A DNA stretch of 64,000 nucleotides. It comes from Apodemus sylvaticus (lineage: Eukaryota > Chordata > Mammalia > Rodentia > Muridae). This document shows positions 12,090 to 23,191 of this stretch, piece after piece. How positions within the stretch are numbered: the first letter of the stretch is position 1; every line of letters starts with the position of its first letter. The position numbers were made by a program, and so were the translations under genes. The stretch covers positions 13,289,513-13,353,512 of the forward strand of contig NC_067492.1 in the NCBI RefSeq assembly GCF_947179515.1. Direction: 5' to 3'. A model generated the notes under the pieces. The model saw only the letters and a list, made by a program, of their open reading frames with translations. It was not told where the DNA came from and made no database searches.

Positions 12090-12495
12090 CCCAACTACAT
12101 TCAAGATTTAAAAGGTTGACATCTCTGGTTTTTTCCACTTCCTCCTTTTCAAACACCCAGCCCTCCTCATTAACCAGATATCTTTATTCTCTAAATATTT
12201 ACCACCCAAACGAAATTTACAGTTTAATTTGCTGTATAAAATCATTTATTGACTGATAAACCTCATTACGAAACCACGGCACAGCCCCTGGTACTCCCCG
12301 ACAGTTTTAATTCGTGTAGCAGCAGGCTACTGCAAGAGAAAAACAATCCTGTCAAATTAACGGCAGGGGTCTAAATTATTCAAATACACTAAATCCATGC
12401 AGAACCTTTCCCCTGCTCATAATTTTTCTGCCGGAGCCAACAATTAACTGGCAATATTCTAACTTAAACAATGACAGCCATTCTAAAAGAATTCT
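12090..12495. promoter_or_regulatory. Candidate conserved non-coding element
   Basis: A repeat-free, AT-rich block that nevertheless keeps several CpGs. It is dense in homeodomain-like cores: TTTTAATT near 12305, 'caaattaacgg' near 12353, 'ctaaattattc' near 12371 and CAATTAAC near 12441. It carries no open frame of note. This is the usual look of a developmental enhancer CNE. Conservation itself could not be tested. Confidence 0.5.
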
Positions 12496-13110
12496 GGGAA
12501 CAGGGCACATGCCACCTTCCCATGTTCCCATGTGTCTTTCTGTTGCCTGGGGCACCCAAAGAGTGACCTTGGAGGGAACCCATTTAAGAGGCCTTCTCTG
12601 ACAGTGCCTCTCACTTCTGCTGAGCTCAGGGTCCCCTTAATCCTTTTTTTTCCTGTCCTCCAGGTCAGAGTACTGCTGTTTGGACATCAAGGTGTGTGTC
12701 TATGTCCCTAGTGTCTATAGCAGGTGTAAGTTAGGTTGCAATTAGCTAATTGCCTGTGAATCTCTCTGCTTGTGGGAGAAAGGAGGGGGGGTAGTACTCC
12801 TGTTTCTGCTCTGCAACAGCAACCAAACTAATTACCAAGTTGCTGATTTGGAAGACAGGCCCACCTAATACAGCCTATGAGACAGAAAATACCCAGAAAA
12901 AAAAAGGCAAAAATACAAATCTGGAGAAAGCGATCTTTAGCTTCAGAACAATACTTCTAGGGGGAAAATCATTTCCACTGTACTGAGTCTCAGGCATGGC
13001 CTGTACACTGAATGGCCCTGGCTGTAGGTAATATCCTGTTATCTGTGAGCCTTGACAATGGTGAGTTTCCTGCTATGACACCCACTGACAAAGTTCTTAA
13101 TGGGGGTTTG
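12496..13110. other. Unique sequence
   Basis: Non-repetitive sequence next to the CNE-like block. It may hold additional conserved bases ('gcaattagctaattgcctg' at 12737 is a near-palindromic homeodomain-type site). No gene is seen. Confidence 0.4.
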
Positions 13111-13345
13111 GTAAGGAGCAAAGGAGATAACTCATTTGGTTAAGGGCTTGCTATGCAACAATAAGGGCATGATGGGATACCCAGGAACCATTGCAAAAGG
13201 TGATCCTCAGAATATGATGTATAATACCAGGTGGAGGCAGGAGAATTTCTAGGATCCTTGTTAAATTGGTAAGCTCTAAGTTTAAGGAGAGACATTATTT
13301 CAAAAATCAAAGTGAAGAGAGGTTGAGGAATGCAATCAACCCACA
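13111..13345 (+). mobile_element. B4/RSINE1-type SINE
   Basis: The ID-like head 'ggagataactcatttggtta', 'agggcttgctatgcaacaa' is followed by a B1-like part ('ataccaggtggaggcagg') and a tail 'gaggttgaggaatgcaatc' leading into a CA array. Confidence 0.7.
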
Positions 13346-13545
13346 CACACATATACATATAAATATATGCACATATCACACAATATATACAGACCACACA
13401 CATATATACCACATACAGACACACACACACACATACACACATACTCATAGACACAGACCACACATATATATATACCACATACAAATACACATACATACAT
13501 GCACACATATTCATAAACACAAATACATATGTACACACACATACA
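13346..13545 (+). repeat. (CA)n/(TACA)n-rich array
   Basis: Imperfect CA, CATA and TACACA units, grown from the SINE tail. Confidence 0.93.
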
Positions 13546-14329
13546 AATGGTGATTGTGACTGTTCATACATATGTTCATTTCTTAAAATAAATACATTGA
13601 AAGTTGACTGTCAACTATCTATCAAATATGGTACCTAGGAGCATTAGGGAACTAAATGCAGGAACAGATGCTAAATAAAAGATTTCACAGGAAAAAAAAT
13701 CACAGCTGTAGGTCACAGCTGGGGTTGGCAAGAATGTATGAACAAGCCCATCCCAAGAATTCTGTTTCAGACACACATGAACATACTGAGGCGCACTGAT
13801 CTGGAACCACTGTGCTGAACACAGAAACAGGCTATCTCAAGTCTGCCCAGTTCATTTTTAGCACATCCGGGTTTAAGAATGTCTGTTCCTCTTTTACCAG
13901 ATAATGGCTAAAGATCAGAGAGTGGGAGGCATTAATAGCCATAATCCTAAGGCCAGTATTAGTGTCGCAGAGAAAACACCAACAGATATTAGGGAGGGGC
14001 ATGCTCGTAGCACACCCAGAGTCCCTATCAAGGGCAGCACCAAGCTAAAGTGTGAGGCAGGCTTGAGATGAGTCCATAATTTCAAATGTCCTCTTTGTGT
14101 TCTCAGTGTGGGTAGACAAATCCATGGTGTTTGTGGGTCATTTCCCTTATTTTTTATAGCTTTATTTGTTCTGTTAAGTTTATCTTACAGCCCTTTTCAA
14201 TATATGGGAAATTTGCAAAGATAGTACAGAGCCTTCTGTGTTGTACACTCAACCCTCTCTGTTTAACACTGTACGTTGCTTTGTGAGTTACTTGTCACAC
14301 TGCTTTGATAGCTACTTTGTACCTGACAA
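13546..14329. other. Unique sequence
   Basis: No gene or repeat family recognised. Confidence 0.45.
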
Positions 14330-14450
14330 AAGCCACTGAAGGAAGGATCTGAACTCACAGCTCAAGGGCGCAGTCCATCATGGCCGACTCTCAACGATGG
14401 CAGGAGAGAGAAGCAGCTGTTCACACAGCGTTCCCACTCAAGGAGAGAGA
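14330..14450 (-). mobile_element. L1 (Lx-type) 3'-UTR fragment
   Basis: 'gaaggaaggatctgaactc', 'gggcgcagtccatcatggcc' and 'ggcaggagagagaagcagc' match the internal part of Lx-type copies elsewhere in this window. Confidence 0.5.
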
Positions 14451-14700
14451 AGGTAAATAATTGTGTCGTGTAACTCACTTTGTCCTTTTAAATTCAGTCT
14501 ATGGGTCGGTGTTATGTACCATTAGGGTGAGTCTTCTTGCAACTGTTAACCAACATGGAAACCTATTCTCAGGTGTCCCAGGTGAATCTAGAGCCTGTCA
14601 GGTCAACAGTATTAACCATCACCACTACTGTGATGCAGTTAAGATAGTTAATGAATCTCTGTAACTACTGTGATTTCCTTAATTTTTTGTGGGTCTATCA
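14451..14700. other. Unique sequence
   Basis: Nothing recognised. Confidence 0.4.
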
Positions 14701-14985
14701 ACAGTGATATTTTATATTTAATATATATATAATATGCACATATTATTTAATATTATAATTATTCTATAATACATACATCATGTAATAATATAATTAGTAT
14801 AAGTGCTTATATTATTACTTTTTAATATATTTTATATCATTTAATATATAAATAATACAATATTTATTTATATTATTTATATATTAAATATATTATTTAT
14901 ATTATTATATAAATTATATTAATATTATGTATATATTTACAAATATATAAATATATATCTACATCTGTGTATATCTATATCTAGT
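14701..14985. repeat. AT-rich low-complexity region
   Basis: Dominated by TATA, TATT and AATA words, with many short self-complementary stretches. Confidence 0.9.
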
Positions 14986-15164
14986 ATATCCATATGAATC
15001 TATGCATGGGTCCATTTCAATGCTTCCAACCATAACCCATAACAACCCATAATCTCATGCATCATTTCATCCTTCCCTTCTGGCTATCTATCACCTTCTA
15101 CCACAATAGTAAATAGTCTAGCCTCTGTCACCTGCACTCCTTTATTTATTTGTTCAATCTTGGT

Positions 15165-15328
15165 GGTGTTTACACACCTATCAGTTATCTATCAATCAGC
15201 TATTTAATCTATTATCCATCTATTATCTATCTATCATCTATTTATCTATCTATGTCAATCATTTATCTATTATCTATCAACTATTATCTATCATCTATGT
15301 ATCTATGTATCCACCTATCTATCTATCC

Positions 15329-15374
<46 letters not shown>

Positions 15375-15409
15375 TATCTATCTACTGCCTACCTACCTAT
15401 TATCCACCA

Positions 15410-15457
<48 letters not shown>

Positions 15458-15486
15458 CTACCTACCTATTATCCACCAATTATCAT

Positions 15487-15528
<42 letters not shown>

Positions 15529-15580
15529 ATTTGTCATCTATCTCTATCCATAAGTCTATCATCTATTAATGGCTTCTGAA
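15165..15580 (+). repeat. (TCTA)n array with a duplicated interruption
   Basis: Long TCTA tetranucleotide array. The interruption containing 'ctattatccaccaattat' occurs twice (about 15395 and 15467) between uniform TCTA blocks, so an 80-bp higher-order unit was duplicated. Ile/Tyr/Leu/Ser frames are repeat translations. Confidence 0.96.
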
Positions 15581-16440
15581 TTAACCTATACCCTGATACT
15601 ACTCTGTTTTGATGCAATGTGTCTTTATAACCAGAAGAATGTCTCTGACCCAAAGCACATGTCAGGCACAAGTTTGCAGGAACTGCTTTTACATTAGAGA
15701 TCCAGTTAATGCTCTGGATTCTGTCTTCCTTTCTTACACCTGTCTTTTTAGGCCAGTTTATCATATACTGGTACCAGAGCCAGGGTTTGCTTTAGGTCTG
15801 TATCAATTACCCTCAGCAACCTGGACCACAGTAGAGCACTGAATTCTGCTCAGGATTAATCTACTCACAGGTCTCTGCTATGGACAGGGTTACTGGGGAT
15901 GATGAGGGACCTAAATCAGTCTATAATGAACTAAGAGAGAAGCAAGGTCTTCGTTCAATTTATTATTGTCTCTTCTCCAAGTGCCACCAGATGAAGTAAT
16001 GTGAGATGCTGCGGTGTCTCAGAGGGTAAAAGTTTCTCCTGGGCTGGGGCAGCTGACATAGCTTCTCTGAGTGAGTGATCATTCCAGCTAAGCCCTGACA
16101 TATCTATTGAGTATTCCAGGTGCAGGCTGGGTGCTGAAGACTTAAAAGAGGAGAGGAAAATAAGAGGTTACTGATCTCCTGAAGACCCCAGCTAAGCAAG
16201 GGAGTCAGGCATTTAATAGTATAAGTGGCCATTAATCAGGTGGGGATAAAATGTGAGTGTCAGCCCTGAGATTGTGCCTTCAAGAATTTCCTTTATTTCT
16301 CACGTCTCTGCCTCTACCAAGTTCCTGTGGGAAGATCTCTGGGAATATTTGAAAGCCCCTTAGCTCACTCAGAGCTCTGCCTAATGCATGTGCATCAATC
16401 AGAGGGGGAGGGGAGTGGGCTGGGGTACCAGTGGGACCAC
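15581..16440. other. Unique sequence
   Basis: About 860 bp of ordinary sequence. No gene or repeat family recognised. Confidence 0.45.
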
Positions 16441-16640
16441 ATGCATTTGATCCTTTTTTATATGTAAATGCGACTTTAAATAATATTTTGTAATGACCTG
16501 CATTCCTGTTAGGGGATATCTCTTGATGATTAAGCTTTCTCTCTGCAATTACGACAGCCTAGTGATCTTGTTAATTAATGCCAAAGAGGGTTTTTCTTTG
16601 CACCTCATTAAAGGTTTTTCCTTTTCAGGACACCCAAGGC
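16441..16640. promoter_or_regulatory. Candidate conserved non-coding element
   Basis: A repeat-free block with 'tatgtaaatgcgacttta', 'tctctgcaattacgacagc' and the palindromic homeodomain-type site TTAATTAA at 16571-16578. The mix of AT cores and retained CpGs resembles an enhancer CNE. Inference only. Confidence 0.42.
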
Positions 16641-16999
16641 TCTGGTGTGCAACCAGGGGCAGAGAAAGCCATTTGCCTGTGGGTGGGAACTCATCGTTTG
16701 ATCCCCCACTTCTTCCCTCTAGCCTCACCTTGCTTTTTATGGCACTCCACCCTTGCTTTATGTTCTTTTTAATTCCTCTCTTCTTAAGCTCTCTTCTCTA
16801 CTTTCTATTCTTTCATTCCAAAATACAGTTGCTTCTGATTCTGAAATATTCTAAATATACTAACCGATGTTCTGTTCTCCTGGAAGGATAGCTTTACATT
16901 CTATTTATTTACCTGTTTAGGTTATTTATTCTATTATTTTATTTGTGTGTGTGTGTGCATGTATGCACATTTGTGTGTTTGTTTAATGTTCATCTTTCT
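16641..16999. other. Unique sequence with a short (GT)n
   Basis: Pyrimidine-rich unique sequence ending in a small GT run near 16944-16985. Confidence 0.4.
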
Positions 17000-17288
17000 A
17001 TGACTATGTACACATGTGTATGAAGGCCAGAAGTAGGCATTAAATACCTTTCTTTTATGAGCCTTCACCTTATTTCTTGAGACAGGTTCTCTCACTGAAC
17101 TCAGAACTCTGTCTGGCCATCCTACTTTAGCATAGATCTCTACCCTTGCCCTCAGCGCTGTGGTTACCTACATGTGCTGGGGATTTACATATGTGCTAGC
17201 CTTTACATATGAGTGCTGGGGATTGAAACTCTAGCTTTCATGCATGCAAGGCAAGCCATCTACCAGCTGAGCCATCTTTCCTAGGCCA
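17000..17288 (-). mobile_element. B4/RSINE1-type SINE, reverse orientation
   Basis: 'tttcttgagacaggttctct', 'gagtgctggggattgaaac', 'catgcaaggcaagccatct' and 'accagctgagccatctttcc' read as the complement of a B4/RSINE1 element. Confidence 0.75.
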
Positions 17289-17544
17289 CATTTTTTTGTG
17301 TTTACACCTTCTTCTATTAGATGTAGTTTGGCTGAGAATCTTCATGGTTTCCAGATCCTTTGTAAACAGTAGCAAATGATTACCAAGCAAATGATATAAA
17401 GATGACATCTTTATAAAAATAGCCACAGGTGGAAAGATGGTTGACGGGTCCCTGAATTTGCCAATGCTGTTACCCTTACCACTGGGGATTGACAAACAAT
17501 TGGCAGTTAATGTCCTGAAAGCTGAACCTTGACCCCTGTTCACT
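17289..17544. other. Unique sequence
   Basis: Nothing recognised. Confidence 0.4.
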
Positions 17545-17690
17545 TTGTAAAAACATAATGTTTTATTAGAACCTAGACACATCATCATTCACATATTCCT
17601 TATGGCTGATTTGGTGCTCCAATGGCTGAGCAGGTGCACTGAAGACATGTTTGACCCACTAAGCCTAAAACGTTCATTTTATGTCACTGG
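17545..17690 (+). mobile_element. hAT-type DNA transposon remnant (MER class)
   Basis: Same family as 7195-7345. It shows 'tttgtaaaaacataatgtt' and 'ttattagaacc', later 'tatggctgatttggtgctcc' and 'cactaagcctaaaacgttc'. Confidence 0.55.
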
Positions 17691-17837
17691 CAATTTTGAC
17701 AGTCATCCAAGATGGACTCAAAGTATGAAAGCAGCCATGTTTAACTTTCTTTCATCTTTTCTGTCCCCTGGTGCATTTGATCTTAGAGTGTTCCCTCGAT
17801 TCACTTTTCTTTTCTTGTCATATTTTGAGTGTGTGTG

Positions 17838-17970
17838 TTGGGGGTCTCACTGTGTAGCTCTAGCTGATCTGGAACTCAGTATGTAGACCAGGTTGGCACC
17901 ATTCTTACTGCGATCCATCTGCCTCTGCCTCCTGGAATCTGGAACTAAGGGTGTGCACCCAACACCTGAC
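17838..17970 (-). mobile_element. B1 SINE, reverse orientation
   Basis: 'tctcactgtgtagctctagc', 'tgatctggaactcagtatgt', 'agaccaggttggc' and 'ctgcctctgcctcctgga' give a clear reverse B1. Confidence 0.85.
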
Positions 17971-18669
17971 TCAATTTGCCATTTAAAAGTGAATTAATTT
18001 GAGAGCATTTTCCCTGTTAACATTTCTCTTTCTTTGCTTAATGTAACAGGCATCATCTCTGTAATTCTTGCCTTCTGGACTAGATTTTATAGTAGAACCA
18101 AACACTTGACTCCCAGAAGTTGCAATCCAGCTCTCTTCTTGGCCACTGTGAAAATTTTCAACAAGAGTCTAGATGTGGGGAGCCCAAGTCTCTTCCAGTG
18201 TGGGGAAGGAGCTTGACTTGTCTGTCTCTGAGTTTTCTGCCCTTGCCTTAGGTGATGCAAAAGAAACCCACTGAGATTATGCTGAATATTTCTGAACCAT
18301 TGTCGAAACTGACATTGAACTGGCCATAGTCAAGGCAGTGTTGGAGGTTTCCATAGGAGTGGATTTCCAAGAAGGCCAGAGACACTTGAGAGAGCTGTGA
18401 CAGCTTAGATGTCTCCCTTGTACTAGAAGGTAAGGCAATATTTGGGGTCTGGAGAGTTACACATAGCATTCGATAAGACAGTAAAGAAGCAATGGCCTGG
18501 GGGTCAATTACCAGCTTGGCTACTGCATCCCTTCTCATCCAGAGATCTGGATACAACAGTGAGTACCACAGGGGGATGTGAAGGCAGATGCTGCCTCATC
18601 AGCACTGGGTGTACATGAAAGCAATGGTCAATTGCCACTCACAGATATGAGGACATAACTAGAGGCCTC
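17971..18669. other. Unique sequence
   Basis: About 700 bp without recognised genes or repeats. The part after about 18250 could be an extension of the following L1, but I cannot match it. Confidence 0.4.
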
Positions 18670-18900
18670 AGGGTTATGTGCAAAAGCCCAAGGTAAGTAT
18701 AGCAGACATGTGTCCACCCAGTCTCAAGAACTCCTGCTTGAGACTTGAAGTACAAGAGTCAGGGGATACCCCAGGGGACCCAACCACTCGGAGGAGAAGG
18801 GAATGGGCAATGGCAAAAGGATTGTGAGAGGGGGCTATGGGGGGGGGGCAGTGAGTGGGACATAAAGTAAATAAGTAAAAAAAAAAATAATTAAAACCAA
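18670..18900 (+). mobile_element. L1 3' end with A-rich tail
   Basis: The order 'gagtcaggggataccccagg', 'aaccactcggaggagaaggg', a G10 run at 18840-18849, 'cagtgagtgggacataaag' and A-rich tail is the classical 3' end of a murine-type L1. It is 5'-truncated. Confidence 0.8.
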
Positions 18901-18989
18901 AGAACTGCTTTAACTCAAAGGAATATGAATGTGAAGATGGCACACATATGGTTGTGTTATACAACAGAAAAGATCTTGAAGACTCTCTT

Positions 18990-19340
18990 AATCTACTTTT
19001 TATTGCTTTAATTATGGTCATGACTAAAAATAGCTTGAGGAAAGGGGGTTTATTTTATTCCTCAAAGTTCATCATGGAAAGAAACCAAGGCAGGAACTTG
19101 GGGGCAGGAGCTAAAACAATGCACAAGGAAGAGTGCTGCTCCCTGGCTTTCTCCCCACGGCTTGCTCAGTCTGCTTTTTTTGTTTTTTAACACCACCCAG
19201 GACCACTGTCTGAGGTAATACTGTCCCCAGTGGGCTAGCCCCCTCCTACATCAATCATCAGGAAAATTCTCCACAGACTTGCCTACAGACCAACCTAATA
19301 GAAGAATTTTCTCAGTTGATATTTGTTCCCTCTTGCCAGA
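18990..19340 (-). mobile_element. L1 (Lx-type) 3'-UTR fragment
   Basis: 'aagggggtttattttattcc', 'cggcttgctcagtctgcttt', 'caccacccaggaccactgtc' and 'cagtgggctagccccctcct' match the widespread rodent Lx-type 3' UTR. Sense is taken as the minus strand. Confidence 0.8.
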
Positions 19341-19529
19341 TGACCCCAGATTGTGTCGTCACCAATAACCAGAAAACTCAAACCAAACCAAAACAACAAA
19401 CATCCAACTAAACCAGCAGATAGAAACGATGAAGGCCCCTGAGGATTTGAAAGAAAAATGGGGGAAATTAGGAATTTTCTCCAGTTGTCTGCAGAGAGGG
19501 GAGTGGAACTGATAGAAGTCATAAGAAAG

Positions 19530-20345
19530 GACTGGTGAGCTGGCTCTTGCTGGCTCGGAAAGCAGAGGAGGGCGAATACAACCAGAAGAGAGAAGTCCAA
19601 CGTGGAGAGCAGTCTGCTGCATGTCAGTCCTTCACCCACAAAGTACTAAACGCTGGCCTGGCCGAAACTGGAGGATCCTGCAAGTTCCTCCCAGCTTTGG
19701 TCTTATTAGGATGTTGGGAAACTAATAAAAACGCCCCGTAGCTACAAAGTATCCCTGTTCTACAGAATTATAGGCTGCCAGATGTGTTTTGTTTAAACTG
19801 GTGGGTTGGTAGTCAAGTCAAGGGACCCAGATTTCCTGAGTCTCCGGGTTTGGAGGTCCCCAGGGTGCGTGTTGGACATACTGGGATGTGGGAGAAAAAG
19901 CAGCGTCAAGAAGCCCAGGTGAGGGTGGGCCTTCGAGCATCCAGGTGTGAAAATAGAAGCCGGAGCTTGGGATGCATTAGAAGACACCGTTCCAAGGCCA
20001 AATTGGACAGGGGGGACCAATTTGAACAAGTGCGACCAATTTGGAGAGGCAAATTACCTCTGTGGGTAATGAGCTTGCCTTCTGCCCAGAGTGTGTTAAA
20101 GTCCACCCGGGCAGAAGGTGGGGCTAAGCTGGGAGCTGAGAGAGGCAAAGCTACCACTGAGTATACAAAGCAAGGCAAAGTTTTAAGTCGGGAAAAGAGC
20201 CAGACACAAAGAACAACTCCCACCAGAAAGCAGCGCTTAAGTTAAGTCCTGAGATGCAAATCCTTGTGGAACAGCGGGAGGGAGCCGAGCCGCAGGGAGC
20301 CCACAGGAAGCCCCCACACTACACAGCCCAGGAAGTAAATACCAA
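19530..20345. promoter_or_regulatory. CpG-bearing unique segment, possible non-coding transcript promoter or LTR
   Basis: About 810 bp with about 21 CpGs, many more than the surrounding sequence. A good splice-donor match (CAG|GTGAGG, GT at 19919-19920) is present. Near 19998-20045 a palindrome-like CCAAATTGG is followed by two ACCAATTTG copies. The 153-codon frame at 19784-20245 resembles no protein I know. A decayed LTR is an alternative. Confidence 0.3.
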
Positions 20346-20355
20346 GCAGAAAGAC

Positions 20356-20500
20356 TGGGGTGGGGAGGTGGAGGGGGTGGGGAGGTGGAGGGGTGGGGGG
20401 GGTGGGGGTGGGAGGATGGGGTGTGGGGGTGTGGGGGTGTGGGGGGTGTGGGGGGTGGGGGGTGGGGTGGGTGGTGTGGGGGTGGGGGGGGGGTGGGGGT
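20356..20500 (+). repeat. G-rich minisatellite with quadruplex potential
   Basis: About 145 bp made of GGGGTG, GGGTGT and GGAGGTG units, with G runs of 3-8 spaced by 1-3 bases. Confidence 0.95.
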
Positions 20501-20649
20501 TATATGACATCCCTCAATCCATGGAGGCCAACTTCCCTGGTTAATTGTAAGCTAAGCCTTCAGCTGAGGCTTGTCAGACTGAGCAAATGTCACAGCACTT
20601 GTGGTAGGAAGGCTCTGTGCATTGTCTGGGTTCTGCCAACATATCTGTC

Positions 20650-20692
20650 TCTCACCTATCTGTCTGTCTGTCCGTCCGTCCGTCCGTCCATC

Positions 20693-20735
<43 letters not shown>

Positions 20736-20915
20736 ATCTATCATCTATCTATCACCTATATCATGTATCTGTCTATGAATGTATGTATGTATGTACTTCT
20801 TATTATCTACATTATGTCTGCCTATGTATGCATGTATGTATGTACGTATGTATCTATCTTCTTTCCAGCCATCCATTTACCAATATCTGTATACATACAT
20901 GTTCATATGAATATG

Positions 20916-20999
<84 letters not shown>

Positions 21000-21000
21000 T
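20650..21000 (+). repeat. Compound microsatellite cluster
   Basis: In order: TCTG, TCCG and TCTA units (20654-20757), GTAT units (20777-20796 and 20824-20857), TC (20914-20940), TA (20941-20981) and CA (20981-20999). Confidence 0.96.
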
Positions 21001-22027
21001 ATTGATATTTACCATCTGAGAGCATTGTTTTTCTTCAAGCAGTTTTACTTCTTTCAATTTTTTTTTTATGACAAGAACGTTACATTGGAAATGATGTTAA
21101 GGCTATTTTAATTAAATCACATGTATCACTCTTTTATTGATTGATATTAGATATATTTAAATGGAGGATGGAGACAGATAAAGGATGCTCTGTCTGTCTG
21201 TTTCTGATAAGTCAAGTCAGATAAGCTCTAAAGGGAAGACTCAGCAAGGAACTCAAACAAGAAAGAAGCTGGAGGGTGGCTTTCTGCTTAGAGCTTTGGT
21301 TGATCTTTCCTCTTGTATCCATGACTCGAGTTAAGGCCAGGTTCTCTGTACAGAGTTAGCGGACTGTTGTGAACTTATACACACTAATTATCTTGAACTG
21401 TATCATATAATATTCTCATTGGAAAAAAAAACCTAAGACAAGTGTTGTTCAGTACCATGACCCCCTTGAAATAGGAATGAACACAGAACTTAAATATAAT
21501 TTTCTTCTTAAAGCTATGTTATACCTTCAGACAAATATTCATGGAGATCAACAGAACGTGAAAAGCAAGGCTGTCATGGGGTTTGTCCTACCTGTAAATC
21601 CTCCCACTGGGGGAGACAGGGGGGCTCCAAGGTCAAGTTTTCACCATTTTCTCTCAAATTTAATTTTCATGGCTTAGTTTCATAAAAAGTAATTTTTATA
21701 ATGGTTTTTAGGTGGCTATAATTGAAAGAGAAAATTCTCGTCCTGAGAGAGCCTCCCCAGATAGCTTTCTTTGACATTGATAGGTCTCTGCTTGGCCAGA
21801 AGACATGGAGATAGATCCCCTCATGTTAGACAGTTAATTGTCCTCTGCCAGGTCTACAGGCAGGAAGCTGAGAACCAAGGCAATTATGCAAATAAGTCAA
21901 GAAAAGAAAGCCACCCACCCATGTGCTCCAGTAAGCTAAGACTTCAGTTGACAATGGTCTTGACTTGTGCAGATAATTGCCTCAAGTTCCCCATGACCAC
22001 GGCTGCCCTGCCAAGTGCTTGCATGCT
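21001..22027. other. Unique sequence
   Basis: About 1 kb. A weak B1-like stretch lies near 21575-21645 ('cctgtaaatcctcccactgg'). No gene is seen. Confidence 0.4.
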
Positions 22028-22048
22028 TGTGTGCGTGTGCGTGTGCGT

Positions 22049-22088
<40 letters not shown>
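22028..22088 (+). repeat. (GT)n microsatellite with GTGC interruptions
   Basis: TGTGCG units followed by pure GT. Confidence 0.97.
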
Positions 22089-22090
<2 letters not shown>

Positions 22091-22530
22091 GGTGCTCCAT
22101 TCTTTGAAACAATGCTGCCACCAACTTAAAGGGTAAGGACAGAGGTGGATCCTGATGTCCCTTAGCCAGATGCAACTGGTCCTGGGATTAGAGAGCAGCT
22201 TAAGAAAATGATTTAGCCAGGAGGGAAGCCCAGAAAAATCTTGCATGGGACACTGGGAAGTGAAAAGGCTCTTCAGAGGGCAATACTGCTTTACTCCTAC
22301 TGCAGAACTCCAGGGATACAAGTTGAAGTTGCTCACTGGGGCTTTCAGTCTGTTACATTTGGGTGCAGATAGTCTCCCCAGTTATGATGGTGCCCGTTGG
22401 CATGCATGCAGTGCCTTCTGTAAAGGTCTAGCTGACACCTTCCATGGAAAAATTACAAGAAGTCAGTGGGATACCAACTCTACTTCTGGACTTCTCAAGG
22501 CCTTCAATTTTTGTGGTTCCTCAACTCTAA
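22089..22530. other. Unique sequence
   Basis: Nothing recognised between the GT array and the pyrimidine tract. Confidence 0.4.
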
Positions 22531-22703
22531 AATTTCTTTCTTTCCCTCCTTCCCTCTCTCCCTCCCTCCCTCCATCTCTCCCCTCCCTCCCTCCCTCCCT
22601 CTCTCCCCTCCCTCCCTGCCTCCTTCCCCTCCCTCCCTCCCTCCCTCCCTCCCTCCTTCTTTTCCTTCTTCCTTTATCTCTCTCTTCTCTCTGTCTTTCT
22701 CTC
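22531..22703 (+). repeat. (CCCT)n/(CTTC)n pyrimidine tract, left of gap
   Basis: CCCT-rich array ending at the assembly gap. Its last 26 bases (22678-22703) are identical to the first 26 after the gap. Confidence 0.95.
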
Positions 22704-22903
22704 NNNNNNNNNNNNNNNNNNNNNNNNNNNNNNNNNNNNNNNNNNNNNNNNNNNNNNNNNNNNNNNNNNNNNNNNNNNNNNNNNNNNNNNNNNNNNNNNN
22801 NNNNNNNNNNNNNNNNNNNNNNNNNNNNNNNNNNNNNNNNNNNNNNNNNNNNNNNNNNNNNNNNNNNNNNNNNNNNNNNNNNNNNNNNNNNNNNNNNNNN
22901 NNN
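22704..22903. other. Assembly gap, 200 N
   Basis: Exactly 200 undetermined bases inside a pyrimidine microsatellite. The round number suggests a placeholder rather than a measured length. Confidence 0.99.
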
Positions 22904-22962
22904 CTCTCTCTTCTCTCTGTCTTTCTCTCTCTCCTCTTTTATTCTTTTTATTCTTCTTTTCC
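22904..22962 (+). repeat. Pyrimidine tract, right of gap
   Basis: Continues CT/TTCT sequence. The first 26 bases repeat the left gap edge. Confidence 0.95.
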
Positions 22963-23191
22963 TTTGTGACATACCTTTCTTAAGCTGCTAAATTAGTGTT
23001 TGCCAACTCCAAGTTAAGGTAGGACAACAGCCTTAGTCCTCTAACTTGACCTTGTATCTCTCATCAATCTAAATTCAGAGACCCATACTTTCTTGGCTCA
23101 AACATTCTTCCCCTCTAAATGTAAGGATCTTCCTTTACTCTCTGTGTTGCTGGTGTATCTTCATTATGTCTAAGGATGTTTAATATTTAAA
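22963..23191. other. Unique sequence
   Basis: Nothing recognised. Confidence 0.4.

Noticed and set aside
15150..15569. CRISPR-like regular repeats
   Set aside because: TCTA tetranucleotide microsatellite with one duplicated interruption. There are no direct repeats of 25-35 bases with unique spacers.
19784..20245. 153-codon protein gene
   Set aside because: No recognisable domain, no conserved signature, and a predicted donor site lies inside it.
21575..21645. B1 element
   Set aside because: Only 'cctgtaaatcctcccactgg' resembles a B1; too short and diverged to call.
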